This document shows positions 16,556 through 25,514 of a stretch of DNA of 64,000 bases, in pieces; position 1 is the first letter of the stretch; each line of letters opens with the position of its first letter. The translations under genes and the position numbers were made by a program. Source of the DNA: UBA961 sp049317525 (lineage in GTDB: Bacteria > Bacteroidota > Ignavibacteria > Kapaibacteriales > UBA961); NCBI GenBank assembly GCA_049317525.1, contig JBMOIC010000017.1:1-64000 (forward strand), given 5' to 3'. The notes beneath the pieces were generated by a model. That model had not been told where the DNA came from. It was given only the letters and a program-made list of their open reading frames with translations, and ran no database searches.

Positions 16556-17350
16556 TTAATCAGCTTTTGGAGGCTGCCAATTTCCTCGGCTCCATTTAAT
16601 TAATTCGATATTTGCATTTCCTACATATAATTTCATCTTAGCTTTTACCGGAATTCTTGCTTCATCATCACTAAACCAACCCTCGAATTTTCCTGTTAGA
16701 CCATAAATCCCTGTCCAATTAGCAGTTCCATTAAAATACAGGCTTTTAATTGGATAAGAAGATGCATTTATCTCAATATTTTCTTCTTTTGCCAAAAAAT
16801 TGATTGAAGTAGATACGGTATCATCCATTATGACTGTAGGTACCTTAATAGATTTTTTTGATTTAAGAAGTTGTCTAGCCAAAAAATACAAACTACTTCC
16901 ATCATTCCATTTTTTTGGAGTGGAGAATACTCTTTTTTCAGCAAGCTTTTCTTTTTTATATTTTTCCATGGTTAATGTTTGTTTTGGATAATCAAACATA
17001 TATTTATCAAAAGACCATGTTCCATCAGATTCTTTTGTATTGGCTGTAAAATTATGAGAGAAAGTTACTGATTGGTCTATCCAGCTTTCGTAAACAGAAT
17101 GTAAGTCTATAAAAGGTATACCTTTACGTGAATCTATGTATATCTTGCTATGATAAACATTTTTTCCATCGAATATTTCATTTTTTAATGTAACTACTTT
17201 AATAGAACCAAGTGTAATTCCCATATAAGACACTTCATACAACAATTCTTCTCCGGGCATAATCACTTGTGAATACAGCGTAGTAGTATCTACAAACATC
17301 AATAGGAATGTGATACACATTACTAATATCCCCTTAAGGATTGAATTCAT
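16556..17350 (-). CDS. DUF3108 family exported protein
   Basis: The 264-residue product starts with a signal peptide (about residues 1-28) and is probably periplasmic. The mature part begins MPGEELLYEVSYMGITLGSIKV, the usual opening of DUF3108 proteins. A run of predicted beta strands follows, with GLTGKFEGWFSDDEARIPVKAKMK near the end, also typical of that family. No enzymatic activity is known to me for DUF3108. It begins 27 bases after the S41 protease gene, so the two are probably co-transcribed and end at the hairpin near 16.5 kb. Confidence 0.8.
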   Translation of the reverse strand: MNSILKGILVMCITFLLMFVDTTTLYSQVIMPGEELLYEVSYMGITLGSIKVVTLKNEIFDGKNVYHSKIYIDSRKGIPFIDLHSVYESWIDQSVTFSHNFTANTKESDGTWSFDKYMFDYPKQTLTMEKYKKEKLAEKRVFSTPKKWNDGSSLYFLARQLLKSKKSIKVPTVIMDDTVSTSINFLAKEENIEINASSYPIKSLYFNGTANWTGIYGLTGKFEGWFSDDEARIPVKAKMKLYVGNANIELIKWSRGNWQPPKAD

Positions 17351-17377
17351 ATTTAATATTTCGAAAATGGATAATAC

Positions 17378-18991
17378 TTATTTCAATTTGGCAATTTTAG
17401 AAGCTTCTGGAAATAGAAGCATGGCTTTATTTATTTGTTTATCATCTTGATAAGCAATTGGAAAGAAGCCTAAATTTCCATATAATGATCTGGCAATCGT
17501 TGCTTTAATCATACTTCTAATATATTCTTCATCTTTTTTATAATTCACATCATTCCACACGATTTCTTTTGATTCAGCTAGTTTTTTAAAAGAATCCATG
17601 ATTTCATCACTTGAAGAAAACGATTTACGGTACATTTTGAAATCTTCTTTATACTTATTACGAAGTTGGGCACCTTCACCTCGTAAATAGCTATCGGTGA
17701 ATTCCCAAAAAAGATTTTTCCGACGAATAGCAACACTTAATGGAGTAATTGTATCTGGTTTTACCACATAATCTGGTATAATTCCTCCACCTCCGTATAC
17801 TATTCTGCCACTTACAGTTTTAAATACTGGACGTAGCGAATCTACTTTTTTACCTTTATCTGCAGAATGTTGAATATTATCTCCTTCTTCTACATCCTCT
17901 CTTCCTTCGCCTTTATAGTATTTATCTTTGTCATTATATGGTCTTTGTATCAAACGTCCAGATGGTGTAAAATAACGTGATATTGTTAATCTGAATGCTG
18001 AGCCATCGGACAAAGGGTATTGTTGTTGAACAAGGCCTTTACCAAATGATGTCTCTCCCACTATTAAACCACGATCTAAGTCTTGTACTGCACCAGAAAC
18101 AATTTCACTTGCAGATGCAGAACCTCCATTTACCATTACGATAAGAGGAATATTTTCAAATTCACCACCATCACTGGAATAATAATCTTCATCTACTTCT
18201 GGTTTACGACCTTTAGTATATACTATTTTTTGTCCACCAGTTAAGAATTCATCTGCTAATTTAAATGCCTGATCAAGATAGCCACCTGGATTATTTCTTA
18301 AATCTAGTATGAGTTTTTTCATACCTTCTGCTCTAAGTTTTCTGGCGGCTTCTACAAATTCGGTATGTGTTGTAGCTGCAAATCGATTAATTGAAATCAA
18401 TCCAATATCAGTTTTATCAATGATAAAACTTGCGTCTACAGTATAAATTGGAATCTTGTCTCGAACTATATCATAATCTATTAATTTAGTTTCTGGACCT
18501 CTTTTAACACTTAGCTTTACATGAGTACCTTTTGGACCACGTAATTTTTTGGGTACATCTTCACGTGTTAAGCCTATTGCTAAGGTATCATCAATCTTAA
18601 CAATTTTATCACCAGATTGAATTCCTAAAGCTTCACTCGGGCCACCACTAATAGGAGTTACTATTGTAATTGTATCCTTTACAATATCAAACTCTACTCC
18701 AATTCCCTCGAAACTTCCCTGAAAATCTTCTGTTACTTTTTTCATCTGAGAGGCTGGAATATATACCGAATGAGGATCTAATTCATTCAACATTCCCTTG
18801 ATTGCTGCTTCTGTTAATTTTTGTGCATCTACATTTTCTACATACATAGAGTTAGCACGATTTAATACATCATTGAACTTTTTAACTTGTTCATATATAT
18901 TATCACTTGATATTGCAGGTCTAGACAAAGAGCCTAAAAAAATACCCGCACCTACAGAAGCACCTATTAATAATGCTTTGGTAAATTTCAT
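17378..18991 (-). CDS. S41 family C-terminal processing protease
   Basis: The 537-residue protein has an N-terminal signal or anchor segment (about residues 5-25). A PDZ domain spans roughly residues 85-175 (FEGIGVEFDI, SGDKIVKIDD). The S41 catalytic core has Ser in NGGSASASEI and Lys in ETSFGKGLVQQ, forming the Ser-Lys dyad. DLRNNPGGYLDQAF is the conserved core strand. These periplasmic tail-specific proteases (CtpA/Prc group) trim or degrade exported proteins. The C-terminal 150 residues are a helical extension. It heads the unit with the DUF3108 gene, and a TAAATTTG element lies upstream. Confidence 0.93.
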   Translation of the reverse strand: MKFTKALLIGASVGAGIFLGSLSRPAISSDNIYEQVKKFNDVLNRANSMYVENVDAQKLTEAAIKGMLNELDPHSVYIPASQMKKVTEDFQGSFEGIGVEFDIVKDTITIVTPISGGPSEALGIQSGDKIVKIDDTLAIGLTREDVPKKLRGPKGTHVKLSVKRGPETKLIDYDIVRDKIPIYTVDASFIIDKTDIGLISINRFAATTHTEFVEAARKLRAEGMKKLILDLRNNPGGYLDQAFKLADEFLTGGQKIVYTKGRKPEVDEDYYSSDGGEFENIPLIVMVNGGSASASEIVSGAVQDLDRGLIVGETSFGKGLVQQQYPLSDGSAFRLTISRYFTPSGRLIQRPYNDKDKYYKGEGREDVEEGDNIQHSADKGKKVDSLRPVFKTVSGRIVYGGGGIIPDYVVKPDTITPLSVAIRRKNLFWEFTDSYLRGEGAQLRNKYKEDFKMYRKSFSSSDEIMDSFKKLAESKEIVWNDVNYKKDEEYIRSMIKATIARSLYGNLGFFPIAYQDDKQINKAMLLFPEASKIAKLK

Positions 18992-19025
18992 ATGGTATGC
19001 TTAATAAAAGGGGATAAGTACTGTG

Positions 19026-19033
19026 CAAATTTA
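19026..19033 (-). promoter_or_regulatory. Probable promoter -7 element for the S41 protease gene
   Basis: TAAATTTG on the minus strand, followed by CAC, lies 35 bases upstream of the ATG at 18991. The -33 region has no clear TTTG. The remaining 135 bases to the regulator stop at 19169 show no other recognisable feature. Confidence 0.4.
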
Positions 19034-19168
19034 CGCCATAATACTGTATGTTCAGCTATTTGAATCATCTAATATTAAAAAAGTATATGGCAGTAATAGC
19101 TAAATACCAAGTAATTGCTTGCTATGACGTAGATAATTTATTGGATAGTGTAATGAACTATCAAAAAG

Positions 19169-19873
19169 TCATAATCCTGTTTCTTTAAATCGATAACCAA
19201 CCCCTTTTACGGTTTCTATTAATACTCCATATTTTCCTAATTTTTCCCTGATTTTAGAAATATGAACATCAACAGTTCTATCAACAACGTATACACTTTC
19301 TCCCCATATCCTACGCAATAAAATTTCTCTTGGAAACACTTTTCCTCTATTTGAAGCCAAAAACGCTAATAATTCAAATTCCTTTTTAGGAAAGAAACTT
19401 TCATCATTATCTATTTTAACTGTATAATTCTGACGGTTAATTTCTAAGGTATCAATTCTTAGTATCTCTGGTGCAGCAATTGTTTCCGTTCTTATTTTTT
19501 CTGCTGATCTACGTAAAATAGTTTTTATTCTTGCTACTAAAACTCTGGGGCTTACTGGTTTTTGTATATAATCATCTGCACCTAATTCTAAACCAAGGAT
19601 TTGATCTATTTCACCAGTTTTTGCAGTTAAAAATATTATTGAAGCTGCTGCGGTTGCTGGAATTTGACGTAATAATCGGCATATTTCAAACCCATCATAC
19701 CCTGGCATCATGATATCTAATATAACCAAATCGGGTTTTTGCTCTGCTGCCAAAGACAAAGCTGTTTCACCATCTGTAGCTGTAAATACAGAATAACCTT
19801 CTTTTCGAAGATTATAACTTATTAAGTCTACAATATCCTGCTCATCGTCTACCACCAGAATGCGCTTATTCAT
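19169..19873 (-). CDS. OmpR/PhoB-family response regulator
   Basis: The 234-residue two-domain regulator has an N-terminal receiver with acidic pair Asp9/Asp10, phosphoacceptor Asp53 in VILDIMMPG, a Thr in FLTAK and Lys in IQKPV. It has a C-terminal winged-helix DNA-binding domain ending in VKGVGYRFKE. The arrangement is PhoB-like. No histidine kinase is adjacent. The nearest is the PhoR-like kinase at 34.1 kb, a plausible but unproven partner. A promoter element (19914-19921) and a perfect palindrome (19929-19943) lie just upstream and could allow autoregulation. Confidence 0.93.
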   Translation of the reverse strand: MNKRILVVDDEQDIVDLISYNLRKEGYSVFTATDGETALSLAAEQKPDLVILDIMMPGYDGFEICRLLRQIPATAAASIIFLTAKTGEIDQILGLELGADDYIQKPVSPRVLVARIKTILRRSAEKIRTETIAAPEILRIDTLEINRQNYTVKIDNDESFFPKKEFELLAFLASNRGKVFPREILLRRIWGESVYVVDRTVDVHISKIREKLGKYGVLIETVKGVGYRFKETGL

Positions 19874-19913
19874 AGTTTTCTCTTTTCAGACATATTGTGT
19901 AACAACAGCTGTG

Positions 19914-19921
19914 CAAAAGTA
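19914..19921 (-). promoter_or_regulatory. Probable promoter -7 element for the response regulator
   Basis: TACTTTTG on the minus strand followed by CAC, 41 bases upstream of the ATG at 19873. The expected -33 position is occupied by the palindrome at 19929-19943 and lacks TTTG, which fits an activator- or repressor-controlled promoter. Confidence 0.45.
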
Positions 19922-19928
19922 AAGTATT

Positions 19929-19943
19929 ACAGTATGATACTGT
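19929..19943. promoter_or_regulatory. Perfect 15-base palindrome, candidate operator
   Basis: ACAGTAT and ATACTGT form a perfect 7-base inverted repeat around a central G. It starts seven bases upstream of the TACTTTTG element and spans the -33 region. No U tract follows on either strand, so it is not a terminator. Confidence 0.45.
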
Positions 19944-19988
19944 TGTAATCAAATCGTAACATGAAAATACTATATGATATATTCCTGA

Positions 19989-21119
19989 TTATCTTACTTT
20001 GAATGTTGCCATTGTAATGATAGCAAGCAAAATAGCTATGATATAAAATCTTGTTACAATTTTAGATTCATGAAGTCCTAATTTTTCATAATGATGATGT
20101 AATGGTGACATCTTCAAAAGCCTTATTCCTTCTCCTGTTCTCTTTTTTGTGTATTTGAAATATCCAACTTGAACAATCACAGATAGTGTTTCTGCAAAAA
20201 AGATTCCCCCTAAAATTGGCAAAAGAAACTCTTTTTTTATTAAGATGCATAATCCTCCTAGGGCACCTCCTAAGGCCAGAGAACCAGTATCACCCATAAA
20301 AACTTGAGCTGGATGAGAATTAAACCAAAGAAATCCTAATGATGCACCAACCAGCGCTGCACAGTAAATTGTTAATTCATCTGCACCTCTTAAATGGACG
20401 ATATTTAAATATTGTGCAAAAACTGCATTTCCGCTTACATAGCAAATTACGGCCAAAGCAAAAGCAGCAATACCAACTGTTCCTATTGCCAATCCATCTA
20501 AACCATCGGTTAGATTTACTGCATTAGATGTAGCGGTAAGTATAAATATCACTGCAGGTATATAATAAAAGCCGAAATCAAAATGAATGTTTTTAGCAAA
20601 TGGCACCGTTGTCATTGTATGAACAGCTTGAAAAGAAGTTGAAAACCATTCTGGATACCAAAAGATTGTTCCACCAACAATACAGCCTATTAATACTTGT
20701 CCAACTATCTTATATCTACCAATTAAGCCCTTTTTCATTTTCTTGATTACTTTTAGATAATCATCTAAAAATCCTACTGCGCCTAGTCCAACTGTTATTA
20801 ATACAATCAAAAGCACATAAGTATTTTGAATATTTGCCCATAATATTGTTGGTATCAATACTGCAGCAAGTACAATCAAACCACCCATTGTAGGTGTACC
20901 TGCCTTTAAAGAATGATTACCCGTTGCCTGTAATTCTTGTTTTGCTTGCTCACCAATTTGCATTTTCTTTAAGAGTTTTATGATTATCGGGCCAATGATA
21001 AATGAAATCAATAAAGCTGTTATAGTTGCAGCAGCAGCTCGAAATGTTACATATTGAAATACTCCGAAACCGGGCAAATCAAATGCGGTTCTTAACCATG
21101 CAGTAAAGAAATAGAGCAT
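19989..21119 (-). CDS. mraY: Phospho-N-acetylmuramoyl-pentapeptide transferase
   Basis: MraY is the inner-membrane enzyme that transfers phospho-MurNAc-pentapeptide to undecaprenyl phosphate, making lipid I. The 376-residue product has about ten transmembrane segments. Family motifs are TPTMGGL, DDYLK in the first catalytic loop, SNAVNLTDGLDGLA, MGDTGSLALGG, and MSPLHHHYEKLG near the C-terminus. It follows murF by 27 bases on the same strand, the usual murF-mraY order, but murD, ftsW and murG do not follow. The division and wall cluster is therefore split here. Confidence 0.97.
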   Translation of the reverse strand: MLYFFTAWLRTAFDLPGFGVFQYVTFRAAAATITALLISFIIGPIIIKLLKKMQIGEQAKQELQATGNHSLKAGTPTMGGLIVLAAVLIPTILWANIQNTYVLLIVLITVGLGAVGFLDDYLKVIKKMKKGLIGRYKIVGQVLIGCIVGGTIFWYPEWFSTSFQAVHTMTTVPFAKNIHFDFGFYYIPAVIFILTATSNAVNLTDGLDGLAIGTVGIAAFALAVICYVSGNAVFAQYLNIVHLRGADELTIYCAALVGASLGFLWFNSHPAQVFMGDTGSLALGGALGGLCILIKKEFLLPILGGIFFAETLSVIVQVGYFKYTKKRTGEGIRLLKMSPLHHHYEKLGLHESKIVTRFYIIAILLAIITMATFKVR

Positions 21120-21146
21120 AGAATACCTTTTACTTTGTTAATTTTT

Positions 21147-22574
21147 CTATGTTGAATGTATCAATGAATTTTTCCACGCAATAAGTACATTTTCAAGTTG
21201 TATTCCGCGTGATCCTTTTATAAGAACTATATCTCCTTTCTTTGCTTCTTTTTTGATGATGTCTGTGCATATATCTAATGTCTCGGCATATATCAAACTT
21301 GGTTCTTTAGCTTCTAAATATGTATATGCTTTATACATTTCTTGTCCGGTTACAATGCACAAATCACTTGATATTATCGCTAATTGAAGAATTTTTATAT
21401 GTTCTGGAAATGAAGAATTGCCAAGTTCTCGCATATCTCCTAGTACAGCTATTTTTTTTCCAAGTACGGTAAAACCCGCAAGCGTTTCTAAAGCTATACT
21501 CATCGATGCAGGATTTGCATTATAAGAATCATTTAAAACTTGAATATTGCCAATCTCTTGCATTGCCATTCTACCATATCCATGATATTCTGGTGGGGTA
21601 TAATCACTTAATGCAGTCGCAATTTCATCAAGATTCATCCCACATGCATATGCAAGTGCAGATGATGCAATTGCCGTCATTATTCCTACTTTCCCTGGCA
21701 TATTAATTAATGCCTTAAACTGATTTTGATTATGTATTGTAGCGGCATTTACTATAAAACTAATTGTAGCATAACCATTAGTATTCATTTGCCAAGTACA
21801 TGATATATCAGAACGTAAAGAATACATTGAATATGTAAGTGATTTTTTATCACCCATATATTTTTGCAATCTTTCATCATCAATATTTATCAATTTAATG
21901 CAGGATTGTCTGTCTAGATGCCTAAACAAAGCGGTTTCTTCTTTCTCTACTCCATCTAAATCTATCAGTTTTTCTAGATGTTCTTTACCAATATTGGTTA
22001 TTAATCCATGTGTTGGTAATACAATTTCAGATAAAGCCTCAATTTCGCCTGGCTCATTTGTTCCTATCTCTATTACTGCTACTTGATATGTATCATCTAA
22101 TTGCAATAACATTAATGGCACGCCAATCTGATTATTATAATTAGCATATGTTTTTAATGTTACAAACTTCTTACCAAGTATATAGGCGGTACAATCTTTT
22201 GTAGAAGTTTTTCCGGCAGCACCAGCTATTGCAATAATGTGAATATCATATCTTTTTCTATGAAATTGAGCTAGTTTTCCTAATGCATGCAAAGTGTTAT
22301 CCACAATTATATGTGGAAAATCTGAAAGTTCTGTGGAAAACTGATATGCACCATGTCTATCAACAATAACTCCGCTTGCACCTAATTCTTTAGCTTTAGA
22401 AATAAAGGTATGTCCATCTAAGTGTTCTCCCCTTATAGCTATATATAAATTTCCTTGTTGCAAAGTACGTGTATCAGCCGATATCCCTACACAATCAGAA
22501 GGTACTCTAAAATTGGTAAAATCCTCTAGAATATAAAGAAGTTCTTCGGTAGTAAAATGTGCTTTATTTTTCAT
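21147..22574 (-). CDS. murF: UDP-MurNAc-tripeptide--D-alanyl-D-alanine ligase
   Basis: MurF adds D-Ala-D-Ala to the UDP-MurNAc-tripeptide in the cytoplasm. The 475-residue protein has the Mur-ligase three-domain order. The UDP-binding N-terminal domain (with SADTRTLQQGNLYIAIRG) is followed by the ATP loop GAAGKTSTKD, then the central NIGKEHLE and a C-terminal domain beginning at NDSYNANPASM. The P-loop reads GKTST where GKTTT is usual, a conservative change. It is the first gene of a murF-mraY pair. A TAATTTTG element lies 48 bases upstream of its start. Confidence 0.95.
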   Translation of the reverse strand: MKNKAHFTTEELLYILEDFTNFRVPSDCVGISADTRTLQQGNLYIAIRGEHLDGHTFISKAKELGASGVIVDRHGAYQFSTELSDFPHIIVDNTLHALGKLAQFHRKRYDIHIIAIAGAAGKTSTKDCTAYILGKKFVTLKTYANYNNQIGVPLMLLQLDDTYQVAVIEIGTNEPGEIEALSEIVLPTHGLITNIGKEHLEKLIDLDGVEKEETALFRHLDRQSCIKLINIDDERLQKYMGDKKSLTYSMYSLRSDISCTWQMNTNGYATISFIVNAATIHNQNQFKALINMPGKVGIMTAIASSALAYACGMNLDEIATALSDYTPPEYHGYGRMAMQEIGNIQVLNDSYNANPASMSIALETLAGFTVLGKKIAVLGDMRELGNSSFPEHIKILQLAIISSDLCIVTGQEMYKAYTYLEAKEPSLIYAETLDICTDIIKKEAKKGDIVLIKGSRGIQLENVLIAWKNSLIHST

Positions 22575-22621
22575 GCTATACTGGGCGAGTTAATTAAAGT
22601 ATATGCTTCTATACTTATTGG

Positions 22622-22629
22622 CAAAATTA
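22622..22629 (-). promoter_or_regulatory. Possible promoter -7 element for murF-mraY
   Basis: TAATTTTG on the minus strand followed by CCA, in the 76-base gap between the YihY gene and murF. The -33 region has no TTTG. Confidence 0.35.
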
Positions 22630-22650
22630 GAAAAAATACTTTTAGAAGAT

Positions 22651-23499
22651 TTATACGGCTGTTCTTTTGGCAATTTCGGCAGACAACAAAGTTATTACAG
22701 CAGTATAATACAACCAAATTGCAGGTATTACTAATGCAGCATATGTTCCGTAAAATATACCTAAAGAGGTAGTATAATTAATATACCAGCTAAATATTAA
22801 TCGAGCTAATTCCCATAAAAACCAAGCAATTAAAGTAGAATTTCTAATAATAGCTTTTGATTGTTTTATGGGTGGTAAAGTTATATATATAAATAGAAAT
22901 AAAAGTGGTGGAGATATAAAAGCAGTTAATTTCACAAATATGCCCGAGAATAAAAGCGAGTCTGGTATATAAGGAAATAAGAAACCTTCTAAAGCAGAAG
23001 AAAAAGGATGTAAAAAAGTACTTGCAATAACAAGCATGATAAAGAGTATGGTGCGTATTAAATCTTGAATTTTCACATGAATAAATGATTGATCTGGGCC
23101 AATCCCGAATACTGTTTGCATACCACTTCTAAAAGAAGATAATAATGCGGAAGCTGTCCACAATAAAGCAGGAATACCAATCCATCCTGCATTATTACTT
23201 ATCATAAATAATGATTCTATTTCTTGTACTACTAAGTTTGCGATATTTGAACCGCTATGTCCTGCAGGAAGGAATGTTGATAAAAAAATATTAAGTGAAG
23301 GTAAAAAAGTAGAAGGACTAATTAGTTTTCCTACAATAAACAGGGCAACCAATAATAATGGAAATACACATAGTAAAGCATTAAAAGCAATACCTGCAGA
23401 AATCAAAAAAAAATGTCTTGTTGCAATATCATCTAAAAATTCATAGACAATTTGATATACACTATGAATCAATAATAAGAGTCTACTTTGTTTTTTCAT
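22651..23499 (-). CDS. YihY/BrkB family inner-membrane protein
   Basis: The 282-residue integral membrane protein has about six hydrophobic segments and the family pattern: a start near FLDDIATRHFFLISAGIAFN, then LPAGHSG, and a late SFYG-like IFYGTYAALVIPAIWLYY. I chose the ATG at 23497-23499 instead of a TTG eight codons upstream. Members were once called ribonuclease BN. That activity is now assigned elsewhere in E. coli, so the function should be treated as unknown. It lies upstream of murF on the same strand and divergent from the Fe-S carrier gene. Confidence 0.85.
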   Translation of the reverse strand: MKKQSRLLLLIHSVYQIVYEFLDDIATRHFFLISAGIAFNALLCVFPLLLVALFIVGKLISPSTFLPSLNIFLSTFLPAGHSGSNIANLVVQEIESLFMISNNAGWIGIPALLWTASALLSSFRSGMQTVFGIGPDQSFIHVKIQDLIRTILFIMLVIASTFLHPFSSALEGFLFPYIPDSLLFSGIFVKLTAFISPPLLFLFIYITLPPIKQSKAIIRNSTLIAWFLWELARLIFSWYINYTTSLGIFYGTYAALVIPAIWLYYTAVITLLSAEIAKRTAV

Positions 23500-23639
23500 A
23501 ATATTAAGAATATACTCTATCAAAATGATATGTCTTGCTGTTTGATGTTTGCATCTTCAGTAAAGTTCGTAAATTTACATAGTTGATTGTATAATCATAT
23601 TTAATGTTAATTAATATTTGATGTAATAAAGGTAAGAGT

Positions 23640-24059
23640 ATGATAGATTTAATGAACCTGAACACAGCTAAAGAAGAAGATTTAGGTGTTGAGATTATAC
23701 CGATTGGTATTACTGGTGCTAGTGATTCAGACAATATTAGCATAGCTCAAAAAGCGATTAATGAAGTTAGAAAGATCAAGTCTCAGAATAATATTCCTGA
23801 TGATTATGGCTTAAGAGTAGGCGTAAAAGGTGGTGGTTGTTCTGGAATGAGTTATACTTTAGGCTTTGATGCTAGTGCAAAAGATAATGATAGATTATAT
23901 GAAACACAGGGCATAAAAGTGTTTATCGACCCAAAAAGCCTGTTTTATTTGATGGGTATTACTTTGGATTATAGTGATGGCTTAAATGGCAAAGGTTTTA
24001 CTTTTAATAATCCTAATGCTACCAAAACATGCGGTTGTGGTAGTTCATTTGGAGTATAA
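23640..24059 (+). CDS. A-type iron-sulfur carrier (IscA/HesB/ErpA family)
   Basis: This 139-residue cytoplasmic protein has the three conserved cysteines of A-type carriers: one in GGGCSGMSY and two in the C-terminal CGCGSSF. These proteins accept Fe-S clusters and pass them to target apoproteins. An N-terminal extension of about 30 residues precedes the usual core, which begins near IAQKAINEVRK; an in-frame ATG at codon 5 is also possible. The leader has AAAGG 11 bases before the ATG. It is followed 28 bases later by the superoxide dismutase gene, an oxidative-stress-themed pair. Confidence 0.93.
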   Translation: MIDLMNLNTAKEEDLGVEIIPIGITGASDSDNISIAQKAINEVRKIKSQNNIPDDYGLRVGVKGGGCSGMSYTLGFDASAKDNDRLYETQGIKVFIDPKSLFYLMGITLDYSDGLNGKGFTFNNPNATKTCGCGSSFGV

Positions 24060-24087
24060 TATTTGTTTAATATATTGAGAATATACT

Positions 24088-24714
24088 ATGGCTTTTGAAT
24101 GGAAATTTAATGCTCGTCCTTATTCTGATGAGCAAGCTAAAGAATTATTACACAATGTAATATCTCCAGAAACAACAGATTGGCATTATAATACACATCA
24201 CAAAGGTTATGTTACCTTTTTGAATAAAATAGAAGGCGAATTAGAACATGCTGATAGATCTGCTGCAAATGGAAATTACAGTCAAATTGGCGAGTTAAAG
24301 CGTCGTTTAACATGGAATCATGGTGGAACTGTACTTCACGATGTATATTGGGAAGTTTTAGGTGGCGATGGTGATATCAGTAAAGGGCCTGATATTATTG
24401 CTGCAATTGAGAAAGAGTTTGGTTCTTTTGATGCATGGAAAGCTGATTTTAAAGCTGCTTGCATTGCTGCTAAGCTATCAGGGTGGGGTGTTTTAACTTT
24501 AGATCAACTTTATAGTGGTAGACTTCTAAATGTATTAGTTGATGAACACCATTATGGAGCAATTTGGGGCGGAATCCCTTTAATTTCTTGCGATGTTTTT
24601 GAACATGCATATTATCACAAAGATGGCCCAGGTAGAGCAAAATATGTAGATAATTTTATTGCTTGTCTACATTGGGGTAGAATAAATGATAGATATAATA
24701 AATACAATAAATAG
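24088..24714 (+). CDS. Iron/manganese superoxide dismutase
   Basis: This enzyme dismutates superoxide to oxygen and hydrogen peroxide. The 208 residues include the four expected metal ligands: His33 in WHYNTHH, a His in VLHDVYW, and Asp and His in CDVFEHAYY. Usual DVWEHAYY reads DVFEHAYY here. The C-terminal half (SGWGVLTLD, VDEHHYGAIWGG, GPGRAKYVDNF) looks more like haloarchaeal-type than enterobacterial enzymes, as far as I recall those sequences. The choice between Fe and Mn cannot be made by eye. It follows the Fe-S carrier and ends at a strong terminator. Confidence 0.93.
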   Translation: MAFEWKFNARPYSDEQAKELLHNVISPETTDWHYNTHHKGYVTFLNKIEGELEHADRSAANGNYSQIGELKRRLTWNHGGTVLHDVYWEVLGGDGDISKGPDIIAAIEKEFGSFDAWKADFKAACIAAKLSGWGVLTLDQLYSGRLLNVLVDEHHYGAIWGGIPLISCDVFEHAYYHKDGPGRAKYVDNFIACLHWGRINDRYNKYNK

Positions 24715-24733
24715 TTTTTTGTTTTGATATTGT

Positions 24734-24776
24734 ATGGGTAGAAATGTTGCTTTAAGCAGGTTTTCTACCCATTTTT
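24734..24776 (+). terminator. Terminator after superoxide dismutase
   Basis: ATGGGTAGAAA (24734-24744) pairs with TTTCTACCCAT (24762-24772), with an inner TGC/GCA, then ATTTTTAT. It sits between convergent genes and its 3' edge touches the stop of the minus-strand regulator gene. Confidence 0.85.
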
Positions 24777-25488
24777 ATATATCATCATCGTCATCTATCA
24801 TATCTTCATCGGGGCTAATAACTTCTTTCATTCTATAACCAACACCACGAATGCTCTGAAGTATTCTGGGAGAGCCTGGCCTTTCGATTTTTGATCGTAC
24901 CCTTTTAATATACACATCTATAATGTTTGATTCGGGGTCAAAATTATGCTTCCATACATGCTGAGTAATCATGCTACGGCTAATAATTCTATTTTTATTA
25001 CGCATTAAGTATTCTAGTAAAGCATATTCTTTAGTAGTCAATTCAATTTCTTTTCCCCATCTAATAGCCACATGAGCTACTGTATCTAAAATTAAATCCA
25101 TGCATTGCATTTTGGTAGATTTTTCTGGACTAGACCTTCGCATGATAGACCTTAATCTAGCAGCTAATTCTTCAAAATGGAATGGTTTTGCCATATAATC
25201 ATCGGCCCCTAAATCTAAGCCTGAAACTCTATCTTCTGTGTTTCCTCTAGCAGTAAGCATCAATACAGGAGTTGCATTTCCTGCGCCCCTTAATGCACTT
25301 AGAACTGCAAACCCATCTCTTTTAGGTAGCATTACATCTAATACTATTGCATCAAATTGATTATGCAATGCTATTTCTAATCCTGTTTGACCATCAAAGG
25401 CTGTTTCAACTATATAACGCTCTTCCTCTAAACCTCTTTTGATAAAAAAAGCCATCTTTTTTTCATCTTCAATAACCAGAATTTTCAT
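24775..25488 (-). CDS. OmpR-family response regulator
   Basis: The 237-residue regulator has a receiver domain with Asp8, phosphoacceptor Asp51 in VLDVMLP, a Thr in MLTAR and Lys in MAKPF. A winged-helix domain ends in SIRGVGYRMKE. The sequence is closest in style to CusR/MprA-type regulators. The protein ends in a very acidic tail with five consecutive Asp residues, which is unusual. No histidine kinase is adjacent. It is the last gene of a minus-strand run after pheT and an unknown gene. Confidence 0.92.
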   Translation of the reverse strand: MKILVIEDEKKMAFFIKRGLEEERYIVETAFDGQTGLEIALHNQFDAIVLDVMLPKRDGFAVLSALRGAGNATPVLMLTARGNTEDRVSGLDLGADDYMAKPFHFEELAARLRSIMRRSSPEKSTKMQCMDLILDTVAHVAIRWGKEIELTTKEYALLEYLMRNKNRIISRSMITQHVWKHNFDPESNIIDVYIKRVRSKIERPGSPRILQSIRGVGYRMKEVISPDEDMIDDDDDI

Positions 25489-25514
25489 AATAAAACTGTT
25501 TTATGATGTATAAA

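Noticed and set aside
22651..23499. Ribonuclease BN annotation for the YihY-family gene
   Set aside because: The protein is a multi-helix membrane protein with no nuclease motif, and the historical name is known to be a misassignment for this family.
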